Assembly (NCBI GenBank): GCA_021731045.1
Contig: JAKFYE010000004.1
Coordinates: forward strand, 1 to 48,196
Direction: 5' to 3'
DNA length: 48,196 bases
DNA from: Bdellovibrionales bacterium
GTDB taxonomy: Bacteria > Bdellovibrionota > Bdellovibrionia > Bdellovibrionales > JAKFYE01
Position numbers and translations under genes: made by a program. Position 1 is the first letter of the stretch. Every line of letters starts with the position of its first letter. Below are positions 7,844 through 16,009 of the stretch, in pieces. A model generated the notes under the pieces. The model was not told the origin of the DNA and did no database searches. It saw only the letters and a program-made list of their open reading frames with translations.

Positions 7844-9447
7844 TTTGGCAAAGTGTCCATGTGAGTTTGAATTATCGGCACCAACCACTGAAAACGATAA
7901 TCGGGTTCATTTTTAAGGTCTTTCAGGAGGTCTTGAAAAAACACCCGGGCCATTTCAAATTGCTTTGTTTTTTTGTAGGTTATCGCTAGATTGGCTCGCA
8001 TCTCATAACTATCACGCATGCGTGCGACCTTAGACAAACCTTCCTTTAAAAGAGCAATGGTTCTATTAAAATCTCGTCCTAAAAACCTTGGATCAGAATA
8101 AACATTGGCTAAATTGTTATAAGCTAAAAGTTTTGTTTTATCATTGACGGAATAACCAAGAATAGTCGTGTAATGCTTAATAGCCTTTTCAAATTGCCCC
8201 TTGTCCTGATAATCAAGACCAAGATTATTATGGGCGATCACACTACCGGGATAATTTTCAATCACATTGAGCCAAAGGTTTTCGTTGGTCTCCCATACTT
8301 TAGACAAACCATAAGACGGAATGCCTAATGCTAACGCTAAAATAATTACGATCCATACTTGATAGCGTATCATTGCTGAAATCCATTTTGCAGAGAATAG
8401 ACAGAGTAACGTGGCCACAAAGCCAATAATGGGTAAATACATATATCGATCATTGACGTAATTAATGCGCGGAAAAATCTGCAGTACAGGAATTAAAAAT
8501 AAAATAAACCATAAAAAGAAAAATTTTGACGACAAATCTCGTTGCTTCTTTATTAAAAACGCCAGCACCGCTAAGAGTACAAAAACGGCGATCGACCATA
8601 CAATGACGACATCTGTAAGCTCATAATTTATGTAGAGTGCAGCCAAGTGGCGTGGCACGAAAAATTTTTGCAGATAAAAACCAATGGCGTTAAGAGACAT
8701 CGTAGGAATATTGAGAATTCTCTCAAATGAAAAGAGATCTCCGGCAACATTCCCTACACTCACCGAATAGGCAGTAATGCGCATAAATATAAGACCCGCC
8801 GCACATAGCAACGAAGGTAGGGCCCTAAAAATTTGACGTTTACGGTTTCCAGGAATTTTATAAAAATCGATAAGAATAAATAATCCTGGCAACAGAATAC
8901 TCGTGGCCTTTGCTAATCCGGCTAGCACATAAAACAAAACAGCAAGCCCCAGAAAAACGCGACGTTTTTTTTCAAGCGTGGAGTACGACTCTAAATAAAA
9001 ATTCAATGAAGCAAAGGTAAAAAAGGCCGAGATCAAACTTTTGCGCTCTGAAATCCACATCACCGTTTCGGTTTGCAAAGGATGAATAGCGTAAAAGAGA
9101 CTCGTGACTAACGCAATAATATGAGATTCCGTTATTTTTTTAAGAAACACATAGAGCAAGCTTACGTTGAGTGCTTGTAAAAATAGATTCTCTAAATGCA
9201 TGGCTCGAGCGTTCACACCAAAAAGTTGAATATCGGTCCAATAACTCATAAGCGTGAGTGGAAAGTAATCTCCGTGATAATAAATTGTAAAGGCAGTGGT
9301 AAGAGCGCCCCATAAGGGCATATTTAACATGGCGTTGTTCATGATGAGAGCATCGTCGTCCCACAAAACAAATTGCGCATAGTACGCGCGATGGTAAACA
9401 ACACATACAAGTAAAGGCAAAAATAAAACTGGCCACCATTTTTTCAT
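7840..9447 (-). CDS. TMTC-like membrane protein with C-terminal TPR repeats (paralogue)
   Basis: About 535 residues with the same architecture as the gene downstream: an N-terminal helix, a first loop with WDDDALI, YFPLTLMSYW, 'LFGvnaramHlenlflqalN', FYAIHPLQTETVMWISERKS, about ten membrane spans, then three TPR-like units (VIAHNNLGLDYQDKGQFEKA and two more). The pair probably arose by tandem duplication. ATG 9447 begins MKKWWPVLF, a natural signal-anchor start; an in-frame start at 9480 adds 11 atypical residues. The family transfers sugars from polyprenyl-phosphate donors in eukaryotes, and the polyprenyl-phosphate glycosyltransferase at 5.2-6.0 kb could supply such a donor. It is divergent from the NADAR-like lipoprotein gene. 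Confidence 0.65.
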   Translation of the reverse strand: MKKWWPVLFLPLLVCVVYHRAYYAQFVLWDDDALIMNNAMLNMPLWGALTTAFTIYYHGDYFPLTLMSYWTDIQLFGVNARAMHLENLFLQALNVSLLYVFLKKITESHIIALVTSLFYAIHPLQTETVMWISERKSLISAFFTFASLNFYLESYSTLEKKRRVFLGLAVLFYVLAGLAKATSILLPGLFILIDFYKIPGNRKRQIFRALPSLLCAAGLIFMRITAYSVSVGNVAGDLFSFERILNIPTMSLNAIGFYLQKFFVPRHLAALYINYELTDVVIVWSIAVFVLLAVLAFLIKKQRDLSSKFFFLWFILFLIPVLQIFPRINYVNDRYMYLPIIGFVATLLCLFSAKWISAMIRYQVWIVIILALALGIPSYGLSKVWETNENLWLNVIENYPGSVIAHNNLGLDYQDKGQFEKAIKHYTTILGYSVNDKTKLLAYNNLANVYSDPRFLGRDFNRTIALLKEGLSKVARMRDSYEMRANLAITYKKTKQFEMARVFFQDLLKDLKNEPDYRFQWLVPIIQTHMDTLPK

Positions 9448-9577
9448 GTCTATTAATTCTAAGATACACTGGCGAAACAAAGCACCCGGCGCTGCGTCAT
9501 TGTGCTTGCTAAATATTATTGGATTACATATTTATGATAAATACTTTTATGCTAAATACGTCTCAACGGAGAATGTG

Positions 9578-10315
9578 ATGAAATATATTGCACTTATTCT
9601 TGTCCTCATTGGATGCGGTTACAAAAATACATCTGAAATTGCCATTCGCCCCGCGGGCACAACCACAGATAATAGCGAAAGTGGCGGCGCATTTGGCAAA
9701 GCTCATGGCTATCCCGAACATTGGTGGGCTCCGGTCACAGGAGCTGCTCCCGAATGGGAAATCCTTCCGCAGGCCGCAAAAGCTGGAGAAGTTGTACTTT
9801 CTAAACGTAACGAACTTGGAAAATTACTCTCTAATTACGGCGAGACTCCCTTTACGTATCGCGGAAAAAAATACGCCTCTTTAGAAGGGTTCTGGCAAGC
9901 CACAAAATATCCAGAAGGCCCTGATGATGAACGTTTAGATTCGACAGCGGTAACTTGGAAATATACAAGAGCCCAAGTTGAACAAATGAACGGTCCCGAT
10001 GCAAAAACAGCCGGCAATCTTGCTAATACAAACATGCAACTGCTTAAGATTGATTGGGTGACGTTTGAAAAGCAAAAAATGACGTACCACGAACCCGGAA
10101 TGAGCGCGTTTTATAAATTAATTTGGACCGCAATGATTCAAAAGTTTTCTCAAAATCGTTCTGTCTGCGAAATTCTTAAAAAAACAGGTGAACTACAATT
10201 ACTTGCTGATCACAAACCAGGCAAAAACGATCAAGCCGCTTGGAAGTATTTCGATATGTGGGAAGAAATCCGCACGGCCTTTGCCGAAAAGGACTGCGCA
10301 ACCATCACCCCTTAG
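9578..10315 (+). CDS. Exported lipoprotein with a NADAR-like domain
   Basis: 245 residues. The start at 9578 has a good binding site (CGGAG, 6 bases upstream) and begins MKYIALILVLIGC, a signal peptide with a lipobox LIGC (Cys13). Residues ~75-230 resemble the NADAR/YbiA fold: N-x-LGKLLSNY, TPF-x-GKKYASLEGFWQATKY (Glu103 at the position of the conserved Glu in E. coli YbiA), then NL-x-N, a Y-x-IWTAM-QKF helix and ILKKTGELQLLADH. The conserved His of the 'E-H-F-Q' motif is Gly here and the usual final 'WG' motif is changed, so activity is uncertain. Known NADAR proteins are cytoplasmic N-glycosidases or ADP-ribosyl hydrolases. An envelope version is unusual. Its stop abuts the stop of the convergent amidohydrolase gene with no gap. 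Confidence 0.6.
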   Translation: MKYIALILVLIGCGYKNTSEIAIRPAGTTTDNSESGGAFGKAHGYPEHWWAPVTGAAPEWEILPQAAKAGEVVLSKRNELGKLLSNYGETPFTYRGKKYASLEGFWQATKYPEGPDDERLDSTAVTWKYTRAQVEQMNGPDAKTAGNLANTNMQLLKIDWVTFEKQKMTYHEPGMSAFYKLIWTAMIQKFSQNRSVCEILKKTGELQLLADHKPGKNDQAAWKYFDMWEEIRTAFAEKDCATITP

Positions 10316-12394
10316 CTATTTAAGTAGGCGGGAAAGCGCAGATCGGTAGCCAGGATCTTGACAAGAATAAATGGGATCCAAAGAAAGACCTTCTGCATTC
10401 ATAGTAGCTTTGTATTTTTCTGAAGCCTCTTTAAATCTTTGATCGAGTTTCGATTTTATCTCACGAACAGAAAAACGAGTTTTACTATCAGCCCAAGAAA
10501 ACAATCGAAAAGCCTTATTCGAAGCCTTCAATGGAGCGCAACTAGGGTCGCTTCCAAGAAAATCATTAAGAGATTCCGGCGCGACCGTATCGCCCAACCC
10601 AAGCGCTACTTTCGATAGTAAATCTGCATTACCATATAGAGGTTCGCCTTTAACCGTAACCAACTCAATATTTTCGCTTTTTGAATCGATTAACGAGGTG
10701 TACGCATCACGTGGCTTTGTTGAAAGTAAAATAAAATCGGCCTGACGACCCAACGCAATTCTTCCAAAACCTTGATCGGTGTCTAACTTTAAAAGTTTAG
10801 CGGGATTTATGGTTAGCATTTCGGCTAACTGTTGATTTGTGAGCGTCACGCCTTCTTTAGAACTATATTTTTTAAGAACTTTAGCTTCGTCTAATAAATT
10901 TTTTGTCCCTGAAACTGACCAATCGCTACCTAATGCCAAAATCACTTTATTTTGCACAGCCGCTTTAATTCGAACTGATTCTCCGTATAAAAGTAAATTT
11001 GAAAAAGGAGACACGACTAAACCGTTTCCACGCGTACCCATATCATGAAAGTTATCTTCGCTAAAACCTACACCATGAATAGAAACAAAATTGGGAGTGA
11101 GCAGACCTAGTGTATTTGCATAATTATATTCTTGTGAATTGTATTCATCTGTCCGACGACCCTCACCCAAGTGCGTAAGGAAACTCTGAGTTTTTGGCAG
11201 CAGAAGTTTTTTGCGCAAACTTGTAAGCGTGCCTAATTCAAAAGAAGCCATGTAGTCTCGTGCATCTCGCGGAATATATAAGACGGCATCAGATTTCATA
11301 GCGGTACGATCGTATTTGTCTGGGCTTAAGAAGGCCAACGCGAGTTTTTCAATATCGGGATTTGTTGGAGAGATATCCATATACGAAACTTTTTCGATAT
11401 TAGGCTCAAAGAGCCAGGCCAAAACACGCGCAGACGCACTTTCGACATCAGTGATTTTTAGAGTTTGAGTCTCCGACGCTAAAATATTTTTTATCATCGG
11501 AACCGCAGTCTCTTCGGTCAGTTTAACTTGATCGTTAAGATACTTTTTAGCCATAGGCCCAACAGCTAAAAGAATTCCATTTTCAATGGTATGTTCTTTA
11601 GTTTTAAAATCCGTCAACCAATTTGAAATTTCAAAGTGTTCATCAAAAGCGCCCAAAGCTTCGCGGTAATTTGTCATCTCTTTATTTATTTGCGGACGAA
11701 TGAAGACGTTAAATCCTTTTTGAATTGTTTCAGGATTTAAAACCTCAATAGAGCCTGTGATTGTCGTGTCTTTTAAATCCATGGTCGATGCGATTTCGAG
11801 ATTTCGAATCCCAAAATCTTTAGTACACGTAGAATTTTGAATTCGTCCCATTCCTTGAATCGCCGTAACTCCACCTGCGAGGGCTTTAATTTCGGCCCAT
11901 TGAAGACTCAGACAATTAAAGTCTGAAAACGTCGCATAATCAGGGTCTTTGGGGTCTAATTTCATTAAACGCATGAAGAACTTATGCGGACCTTTTTGGT
12001 AACTTTCAGATTCACGCCATTCGAAACGATTCTTAAATTGTCCTTGAGCGTCTGTCCAAAGGGGTAGCGAGTTAAATTCAATATGATTGTGAAGGTCCAT
12101 CATTCCCGGAAAGATAGAGTCTTCAGTAGAAATTGCGGTTACATCTTTGAGGCTTGTTACGTCAAATCCTGAGACACAGTTTTTAGCTTCAGGAATAACT
12201 CCCGGTTTTACTTCGTCATCGATACATACGATTTTACCTTCAGAAATCGACATCCACTGTTTGGTTTTCGTAGGCGCAATAAAGCCGCTGAGTCTCCACG
12301 CATGTTGAACAGGGGATTCATTTGAGAACGCAGAGGACGACGCAAGCAATACAGAAAATAAAATCGCATTTTTTTGCATAGGTGACATAGGCAT
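10316..12394 (-). CDS. Secreted amidohydrolase-superfamily protein
   Basis: 692 residues from ATG 12394, which is preceded by GAGGA at a good distance; the in-frame TTG at 12406 lies inside that binding site. The N-terminus is a Sec signal peptide (KNAILFSVLLASSSAFS). A composite amidohydrolase follows: a small N-terminal beta domain, FPGMMDLHNHIEF with metal ligands His102 and His104, later THLGEG (His), SIHGVGF (His) and LALGSDWSVSGT (Asp), then a C-terminal strand region with NPAKLL and GRIALGRQADFILL. This order matches the guanine deaminase/TrzN-type cytosine-deaminase clade, though with long insertions; the family is usually about 450 residues. It would hydrolyse an amide- or amine-bearing ring compound in the periplasm; substrate unknown. 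A promoter and operator-like repeat lie upstream (12439-12474). Confidence 0.75.
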   Translation of the reverse strand: MPMSPMQKNAILFSVLLASSSAFSNESPVQHAWRLSGFIAPTKTKQWMSISEGKIVCIDDEVKPGVIPEAKNCVSGFDVTSLKDVTAISTEDSIFPGMMDLHNHIEFNSLPLWTDAQGQFKNRFEWRESESYQKGPHKFFMRLMKLDPKDPDYATFSDFNCLSLQWAEIKALAGGVTAIQGMGRIQNSTCTKDFGIRNLEIASTMDLKDTTITGSIEVLNPETIQKGFNVFIRPQINKEMTNYREALGAFDEHFEISNWLTDFKTKEHTIENGILLAVGPMAKKYLNDQVKLTEETAVPMIKNILASETQTLKITDVESASARVLAWLFEPNIEKVSYMDISPTNPDIEKLALAFLSPDKYDRTAMKSDAVLYIPRDARDYMASFELGTLTSLRKKLLLPKTQSFLTHLGEGRRTDEYNSQEYNYANTLGLLTPNFVSIHGVGFSEDNFHDMGTRGNGLVVSPFSNLLLYGESVRIKAAVQNKVILALGSDWSVSGTKNLLDEAKVLKKYSSKEGVTLTNQQLAEMLTINPAKLLKLDTDQGFGRIALGRQADFILLSTKPRDAYTSLIDSKSENIELVTVKGEPLYGNADLLSKVALGLGDTVAPESLNDFLGSDPSCAPLKASNKAFRLFSWADSKTRFSVREIKSKLDQRFKEASEKYKATMNAEGLSLDPIYSCQDPGYRSALSRLLK

Positions 12395-12438
12395 GGGGGT
12401 CCTCAAATAAGAACGTCATTTTACCACGCCACGGGAGT

Positions 12439-12467
12439 CTTATAGGTGTTATGATCTGAGAGTGTAA
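12439..12467 (-). promoter_or_regulatory. Sigma-70-type promoter candidate for the amidohydrolase gene
   Basis: Read on the minus strand, TTACAC (complement of 12462-12467) is followed after exactly 17 bases by TATAAG (complement of 12439-12444). Transcription would start near 12432, about 38 bases before the ATG at 12394. The match is by eye. Confidence 0.45.
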
Positions 12468-12474
12468 TCATAAC
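12448..12474. promoter_or_regulatory. Operator-like inverted repeat overlapping the amidohydrolase promoter
   Basis: GTTATGAT (12448-12455) and ATCATAAC (12467-12474) are exact inverted copies separated by 11 bases, about two helical turns centre to centre. The site touches the -35 element proposed for the minus-strand gene, so a dimeric repressor bound here could block transcription. No regulator gene lies next to it. Confidence 0.45.
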
Positions 12475-12501
12475 CCTCTCTGTCCAAAAATTAGACAACA
12501 C

Positions 12502-12583
12502 CAAAAGGCGTCACTCTACTTTTCGTTCCGAGATGCATTGGTTTAGACACATCTCGGAACGAAAAGTAGAGTGACGCCTTTTG
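12502..12583. repeat. Perfect 34-bp inverted repeat with 14-base loop
   Basis: Bases 12502-12535 are the exact reverse complement of 12550-12583. The palindrome sits in the 307-base gap (12395-12701) between two divergent genes, where a terminator for either is not expected, and no T-run follows on either strand. Its sequence is unrelated to the palindrome at 6082-6254. It may be a small mobile palindrome. Apart from this, the promoter/operator described above and a GGAG binding site for the next gene, I see nothing in the gap. Confidence 0.85.
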
Positions 12584-12701
12584 ACGGGCTGGACTATAGG
12601 CTTGGTGAATATTAAAAATATGCATGTCAGGTAGACCGAGATATTTCCTTAGTACATCCTTAAAACATAAAAATACTCAAACAAAAGCAGGAGAATAGGG
12701 C

Positions 12702-14777
12702 ATGAAAATACAAAACCTATTGGGATGGAGTTTAATAGTTATTGGTATAGGGTGTTCGTCGACACATCGAAAAAATGCAAATTCAAATGGACGTGTGCCA
12801 GCCGGCAACGTCGGTGGATTCACCTATGATGCCCGAAGAGGAAGTCCCGCCGAGTATGATCCTGGTGCACCGAAAGATTCCAAGTGGCTTGAGCTTTACG
12901 GATCTGTTCCTAACTATAGATCCCTCGGACAAAAAATTATTGGCGGCCCAAAGGAGAAATTTCGATGGCAATTTGGACCAATGTGGTATCGCGGTCGTTT
13001 AGGGCAAAACCAAGTTAAGACGTTTATTGTCGGCCAAGAAGGTGCACAGGACGAAAATATATCGAACCGCGCGTTTACAGGCTCTACCGGAACGCGCACT
13101 CAAAAATTTCTTAATCATTTAGGCATTTGGCGCAGTTATTTATTTATGAATACATTTGTCTATACCATCAACGGTCAACTCGATAGTAAAAATAAATCTT
13201 TTGCTTGGATGGAACAAGGGCTAACGAGCCCAATTGTGGAGTATCGTCATAAATTATTTGATTATATGATAGAGCAAAACGCAGAAACCGTTTCTCTCTT
13301 TATGGGCGTAGGAGCCGGAGGACAAAGCTCTCTTGCAACTTGGGTCGAATCCCGGGGTGGAAAGTGTAGTGCCGCTTATGAACTTAAAAATTGTGACACT
13401 TCTGGCATGGTCGAATTTTTTAATAAAAAATGGGAGAATGAAGGCAAAGACTTAAAAGTTAAAAATAAAATATTAGTTATTGGAGTACCACATCCCGGAG
13501 GCGCGAATCCTAATCTCGGTGGTGACGAGGCCCTACAAAATATTAAGCGCGGCTTCTCTGCGGCCGCTAAACGTGTTGTTGAATTTAAAAAAGAAAATTC
13601 AGGTTGGCTTCAGCCCGATGAAGAAGAAAAAAAGTTTGGCGAAAAATTTTATGGAACCTATCCTGATCGCCTTGAAAAAGACTACGAATATAAAGGTTAC
13701 GCACCGATTCCGTTCTGTGATTTTGCGTTTGGAACGAACTGGAGAATGGGGTCAGAGGGCACGACTTCGAATCGTTGGGACGCAGGTTCTATACAGGTGT
13801 ATTCAGATGTTGGTACTTATGGGTCTCAGAATTCAAAATACGAATATCCAATAGATATAGATTCTGGATTCGCAGTTCCTAATAAGCTTCTTAAAGGCAT
13901 GCATCCTGAAGATCTTCCTTACGAACCACCTCGTTTTTACGCAAACGATGTGAATCATGCAAAATCCTATGATTATGGACCTTGCGGATTTCAGGATTTT
14001 ACTAAAGAGGCATGTCCACTTGCTGAGATGCTTATGGATTGGCCATCATTTGAAAGTCTTCCCGCACAACCAGTTTCTCATAAGTCCTTTGGTCATGGCC
14101 CTATCTATCGTGGTCGTTTAAATGAAGCAAAAATTTTGGTTTTAGCGGATCAAGAATCCCACGACGATTTCTTTGCGGCGCGAGCTTTAACCGGAACAGA
14201 TGGTCAGAGACTGCAAACATTCTTTAACGCTGCGGGCGTTGGTCTCTCCTACGGAATTATCCGCACACTTCCGGTTGATACTCTAGGTATGAAAGAAGAT
14301 GACGTTTTGAAAATCGCAATGGATTCTACGATTCAAAAGACAAGACAAAATATCATGGATGAAGTGACTAAAAACAGCAACACGCAGGTCTTCATTACTT
14401 TTGGGCCTATCGCTAAAAAGGTTGCAGAATCACTCACGCTTCCAGATAAAATTTTAAAACTGGACTTACCTGCGACTAAGTCGGCTTCGCACGTTGCGAA
14501 GTGGGAAGAAGCAGCTCAAGAAATCATAAAAAAATTAAACAGCACGCCGACGGATAAATACAAAGGCCAGTTGACTACGATTGCACGTGAAGATCTTCCG
14601 TACCACACACGCTGGTGGATGGGTTCAAGCGGCACGCGTTCGAGTCGGGGAGAAGGCGATATCGTGGGGAGCTACTATCGGGTCTTCTCGCCACGCTGGC
14701 AAAATAGTTTACCGTCTAAACCGCTTTCGCCAACCGAAATCAGTGAAATCGAAAGTTTGATGAAGAAGTTAAATTAA
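12702..14777 (+). CDS. Probable lipoprotein with two uracil-DNA-glycosylase-like domains
   Basis: 691 residues with a signal peptide ending GIGC (Cys18); the lipobox is imperfect (Gly at -3). Residues ~105-270 follow the family 4/5 uracil-DNA glycosylase pattern: FIVGQEGAQDE then RAFTGSTGTRTQKFL aligns column by column with the family's 'vGE-PG-eED...G-PFvG-aG-lLd-lL'; MNTFVYT stands at the 'N' motif, FMGVGAGGQSS at the 'llG-tA-q' strand, and HPGG (His264) at the HPS loop. Residues ~475-620 repeat the pattern (LVLADQE, ARALTGTDGQRLQTFF, FITFGPIAKKV) but lack an HP motif. The binding site is AGGAG upstream of ATG. An exported UDG fold is unexpected; it may be a catalytically altered binding or hydrolytic domain. 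Nothing in the sequence proves DNA repair. Confidence 0.6.
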   Translation: MKIQNLLGWSLIVIGIGCSSTHRKNANSNGRVPAGNVGGFTYDARRGSPAEYDPGAPKDSKWLELYGSVPNYRSLGQKIIGGPKEKFRWQFGPMWYRGRLGQNQVKTFIVGQEGAQDENISNRAFTGSTGTRTQKFLNHLGIWRSYLFMNTFVYTINGQLDSKNKSFAWMEQGLTSPIVEYRHKLFDYMIEQNAETVSLFMGVGAGGQSSLATWVESRGGKCSAAYELKNCDTSGMVEFFNKKWENEGKDLKVKNKILVIGVPHPGGANPNLGGDEALQNIKRGFSAAAKRVVEFKKENSGWLQPDEEEKKFGEKFYGTYPDRLEKDYEYKGYAPIPFCDFAFGTNWRMGSEGTTSNRWDAGSIQVYSDVGTYGSQNSKYEYPIDIDSGFAVPNKLLKGMHPEDLPYEPPRFYANDVNHAKSYDYGPCGFQDFTKEACPLAEMLMDWPSFESLPAQPVSHKSFGHGPIYRGRLNEAKILVLADQESHDDFFAARALTGTDGQRLQTFFNAAGVGLSYGIIRTLPVDTLGMKEDDVLKIAMDSTIQKTRQNIMDEVTKNSNTQVFITFGPIAKKVAESLTLPDKILKLDLPATKSASHVAKWEEAAQEIIKKLNSTPTDKYKGQLTTIAREDLPYHTRWWMGSSGTRSSRGEGDIVGSYYRVFSPRWQNSLPSKPLSPTEISEIESLMKKLN

Positions 14778-14778
14778 A

Positions 14779-15537
14779 CTAAAAAGATTCGGATTCTTCA
14801 AGATAGCGCCAGCAACCTTCAACGAGGTTGCCGAGCATAATGTTACCAATACGTACGCGCTTAAGTCCGACCACTTCTAAATGGACAGATTCGCACATTC
14901 GGCGAATTTGTCTTTTTTTACCTTCAGTTAAAACAAAGCGAAGCTGATCGTCGTTAATCCAATCCACCTGTGCTGGTTTAAGAGCCTTACCGTCTAACTC
15001 GAGGCCGTGGTTCAATAATTTTAATTGTTGAGTCGTCAACTGACCACGAACGCGTACCAAATATTCCTTCTCGATGTGACCGTCTTCTCCGACTAAAGTT
15101 TTGGCCACGCGACCATCTTGCGTGAAAACAATAAGACCTTGTGAGTCGATATCGAGACGACCTGCCGGGGCCATACCTTCAAAGTATGAACGTTTTAGAG
15201 GCTCACCCGGAAATCTACGATCACGATTATCATCGGTAATTAGCTTTACGGCAGGTTCATATCCATCTTCAGGTAAGCCTGAAACATAACCAATGGGCTT
15301 ATTAAGCAAAATGGTTACGCGACGACTTTGTTTGTTCTGAGCTTCTGGCGATAAAGTGACGTCTTGTTCAGGAGTCACCTTGGTAGACACTTCTTTAACA
15401 ACGACACCATCAACTAAAACCCATCCACGTAAAATGTATTCCTCACCTTCACGGCGAGAACATAGATTTAACTCCGAAAGTCGCTTTGCAAGTCGGCGTG
15501 GACCATGAGGGTCGATAAAGGGTTTATTGTTTTTCAT
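14779..15537 (-). CDS. RsuA/RluB-family pseudouridine synthase
   Basis: Cytoplasmic enzyme that isomerises a uridine in rRNA (or tRNA). An N-terminal S4 RNA-binding domain ([20 protein letters not shown]-type, residues ~12-60) is followed by the catalytic domain with [12 protein letters not shown] (catalytic Asp in GRLD) and the C-terminal KKRQIRRM and GLKRVRIG motifs of the RsuA/RluB/E/F group. Start 15537 (MKNNKPF) is chosen because the S4 domain begins soon after; an in-frame ATG at 15585 adds 16 basic and aromatic residues, and neither has a clear binding site. It converges on the preceding gene with a single base between stops. Which of RsuA, RluB, RluE or RluF it corresponds to cannot be decided. 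Confidence 0.85.
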   Translation of the reverse strand: MKNNKPFIDPHGPRRLAKRLSELNLCSRREGEEYILRGWVLVDGVVVKEVSTKVTPEQDVTLSPEAQNKQSRRVTILLNKPIGYVSGLPEDGYEPAVKLITDDNRDRRFPGEPLKRSYFEGMAPAGRLDIDSQGLIVFTQDGRVAKTLVGEDGHIEKEYLVRVRGQLTTQQLKLLNHGLELDGKALKPAQVDWINDDQLRFVLTEGKKRQIRRMCESVHLEVVGLKRVRIGNIMLGNLVEGCWRYLEESESF

Positions 15538-15685
15538 TTTGAGGATCTTACCATAAAAGGCGAAGAAGCGTGACCGAGCTTTCATATTTACAAAATTTTT
15601 CTTATTGATTCATAACTTCGTCACACCAAAGACGGATTTGGCCTAAAAAGTGGACTATTGAAGTGATGCGATTTAGTATTTTTCT

Positions 15686-15943
15686 ATGAAAAAACCAACC
15701 CAGGCTCTCACCCTCGATTTACATGGCTTTAAAACAAGCGACGTTGAGGATGCCGTTGATAAGTTTTTGGTAAAAGCTTCGAGTAGCGGACTGAAGCGCG
15801 GGCGTATTATGACGGGCAAAGGCACTGGTGCGGTGCAAAAAGTTGTCATTCAATATCTTAAACTCGCTGGCTACACTTGGGAATTCGAAAAGGGTTCGAA
15901 CACTAAAGAAAACACTGGCGTACTGACTATTTTTCTCGATTAG
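15686..15943 (+). CDS. Smr-domain protein
   Basis: 85 residues that are essentially one small MutS-related (Smr) domain: LTLDLHGFKTSD with the DLHG motif near the N-terminus, and RIMTGKGTGAVQKVV, the 'GkG' loop, in the middle. Stand-alone Smr proteins act as nucleases in several bacteria (for example in ribosome rescue or DNA-related processes), but the role of this one is not shown. It starts 149 bases from the divergent pseudouridine synthase and is followed by the yfgM-like gene 66 bases on. Confidence 0.8.
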   Translation: MKKPTQALTLDLHGFKTSDVEDAVDKFLVKASSSGLKRGRIMTGKGTGAVQKVVIQYLKLAGYTWEFEKGSNTKENTGVLTIFLD

Positions 15944-16009
15944 TAATTTGACAAGGTATCTTATCTAAACCTACAGTTTTCCTTGTGATTTCATTAGAAA
16001 GGAACGCGT

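Noticed and set aside
9140-9469. A 109-codon frame inside the TMTC-like gene
   Set aside because: Same-strand shadow in another frame with no binding site; the main frame has clear family motifs.
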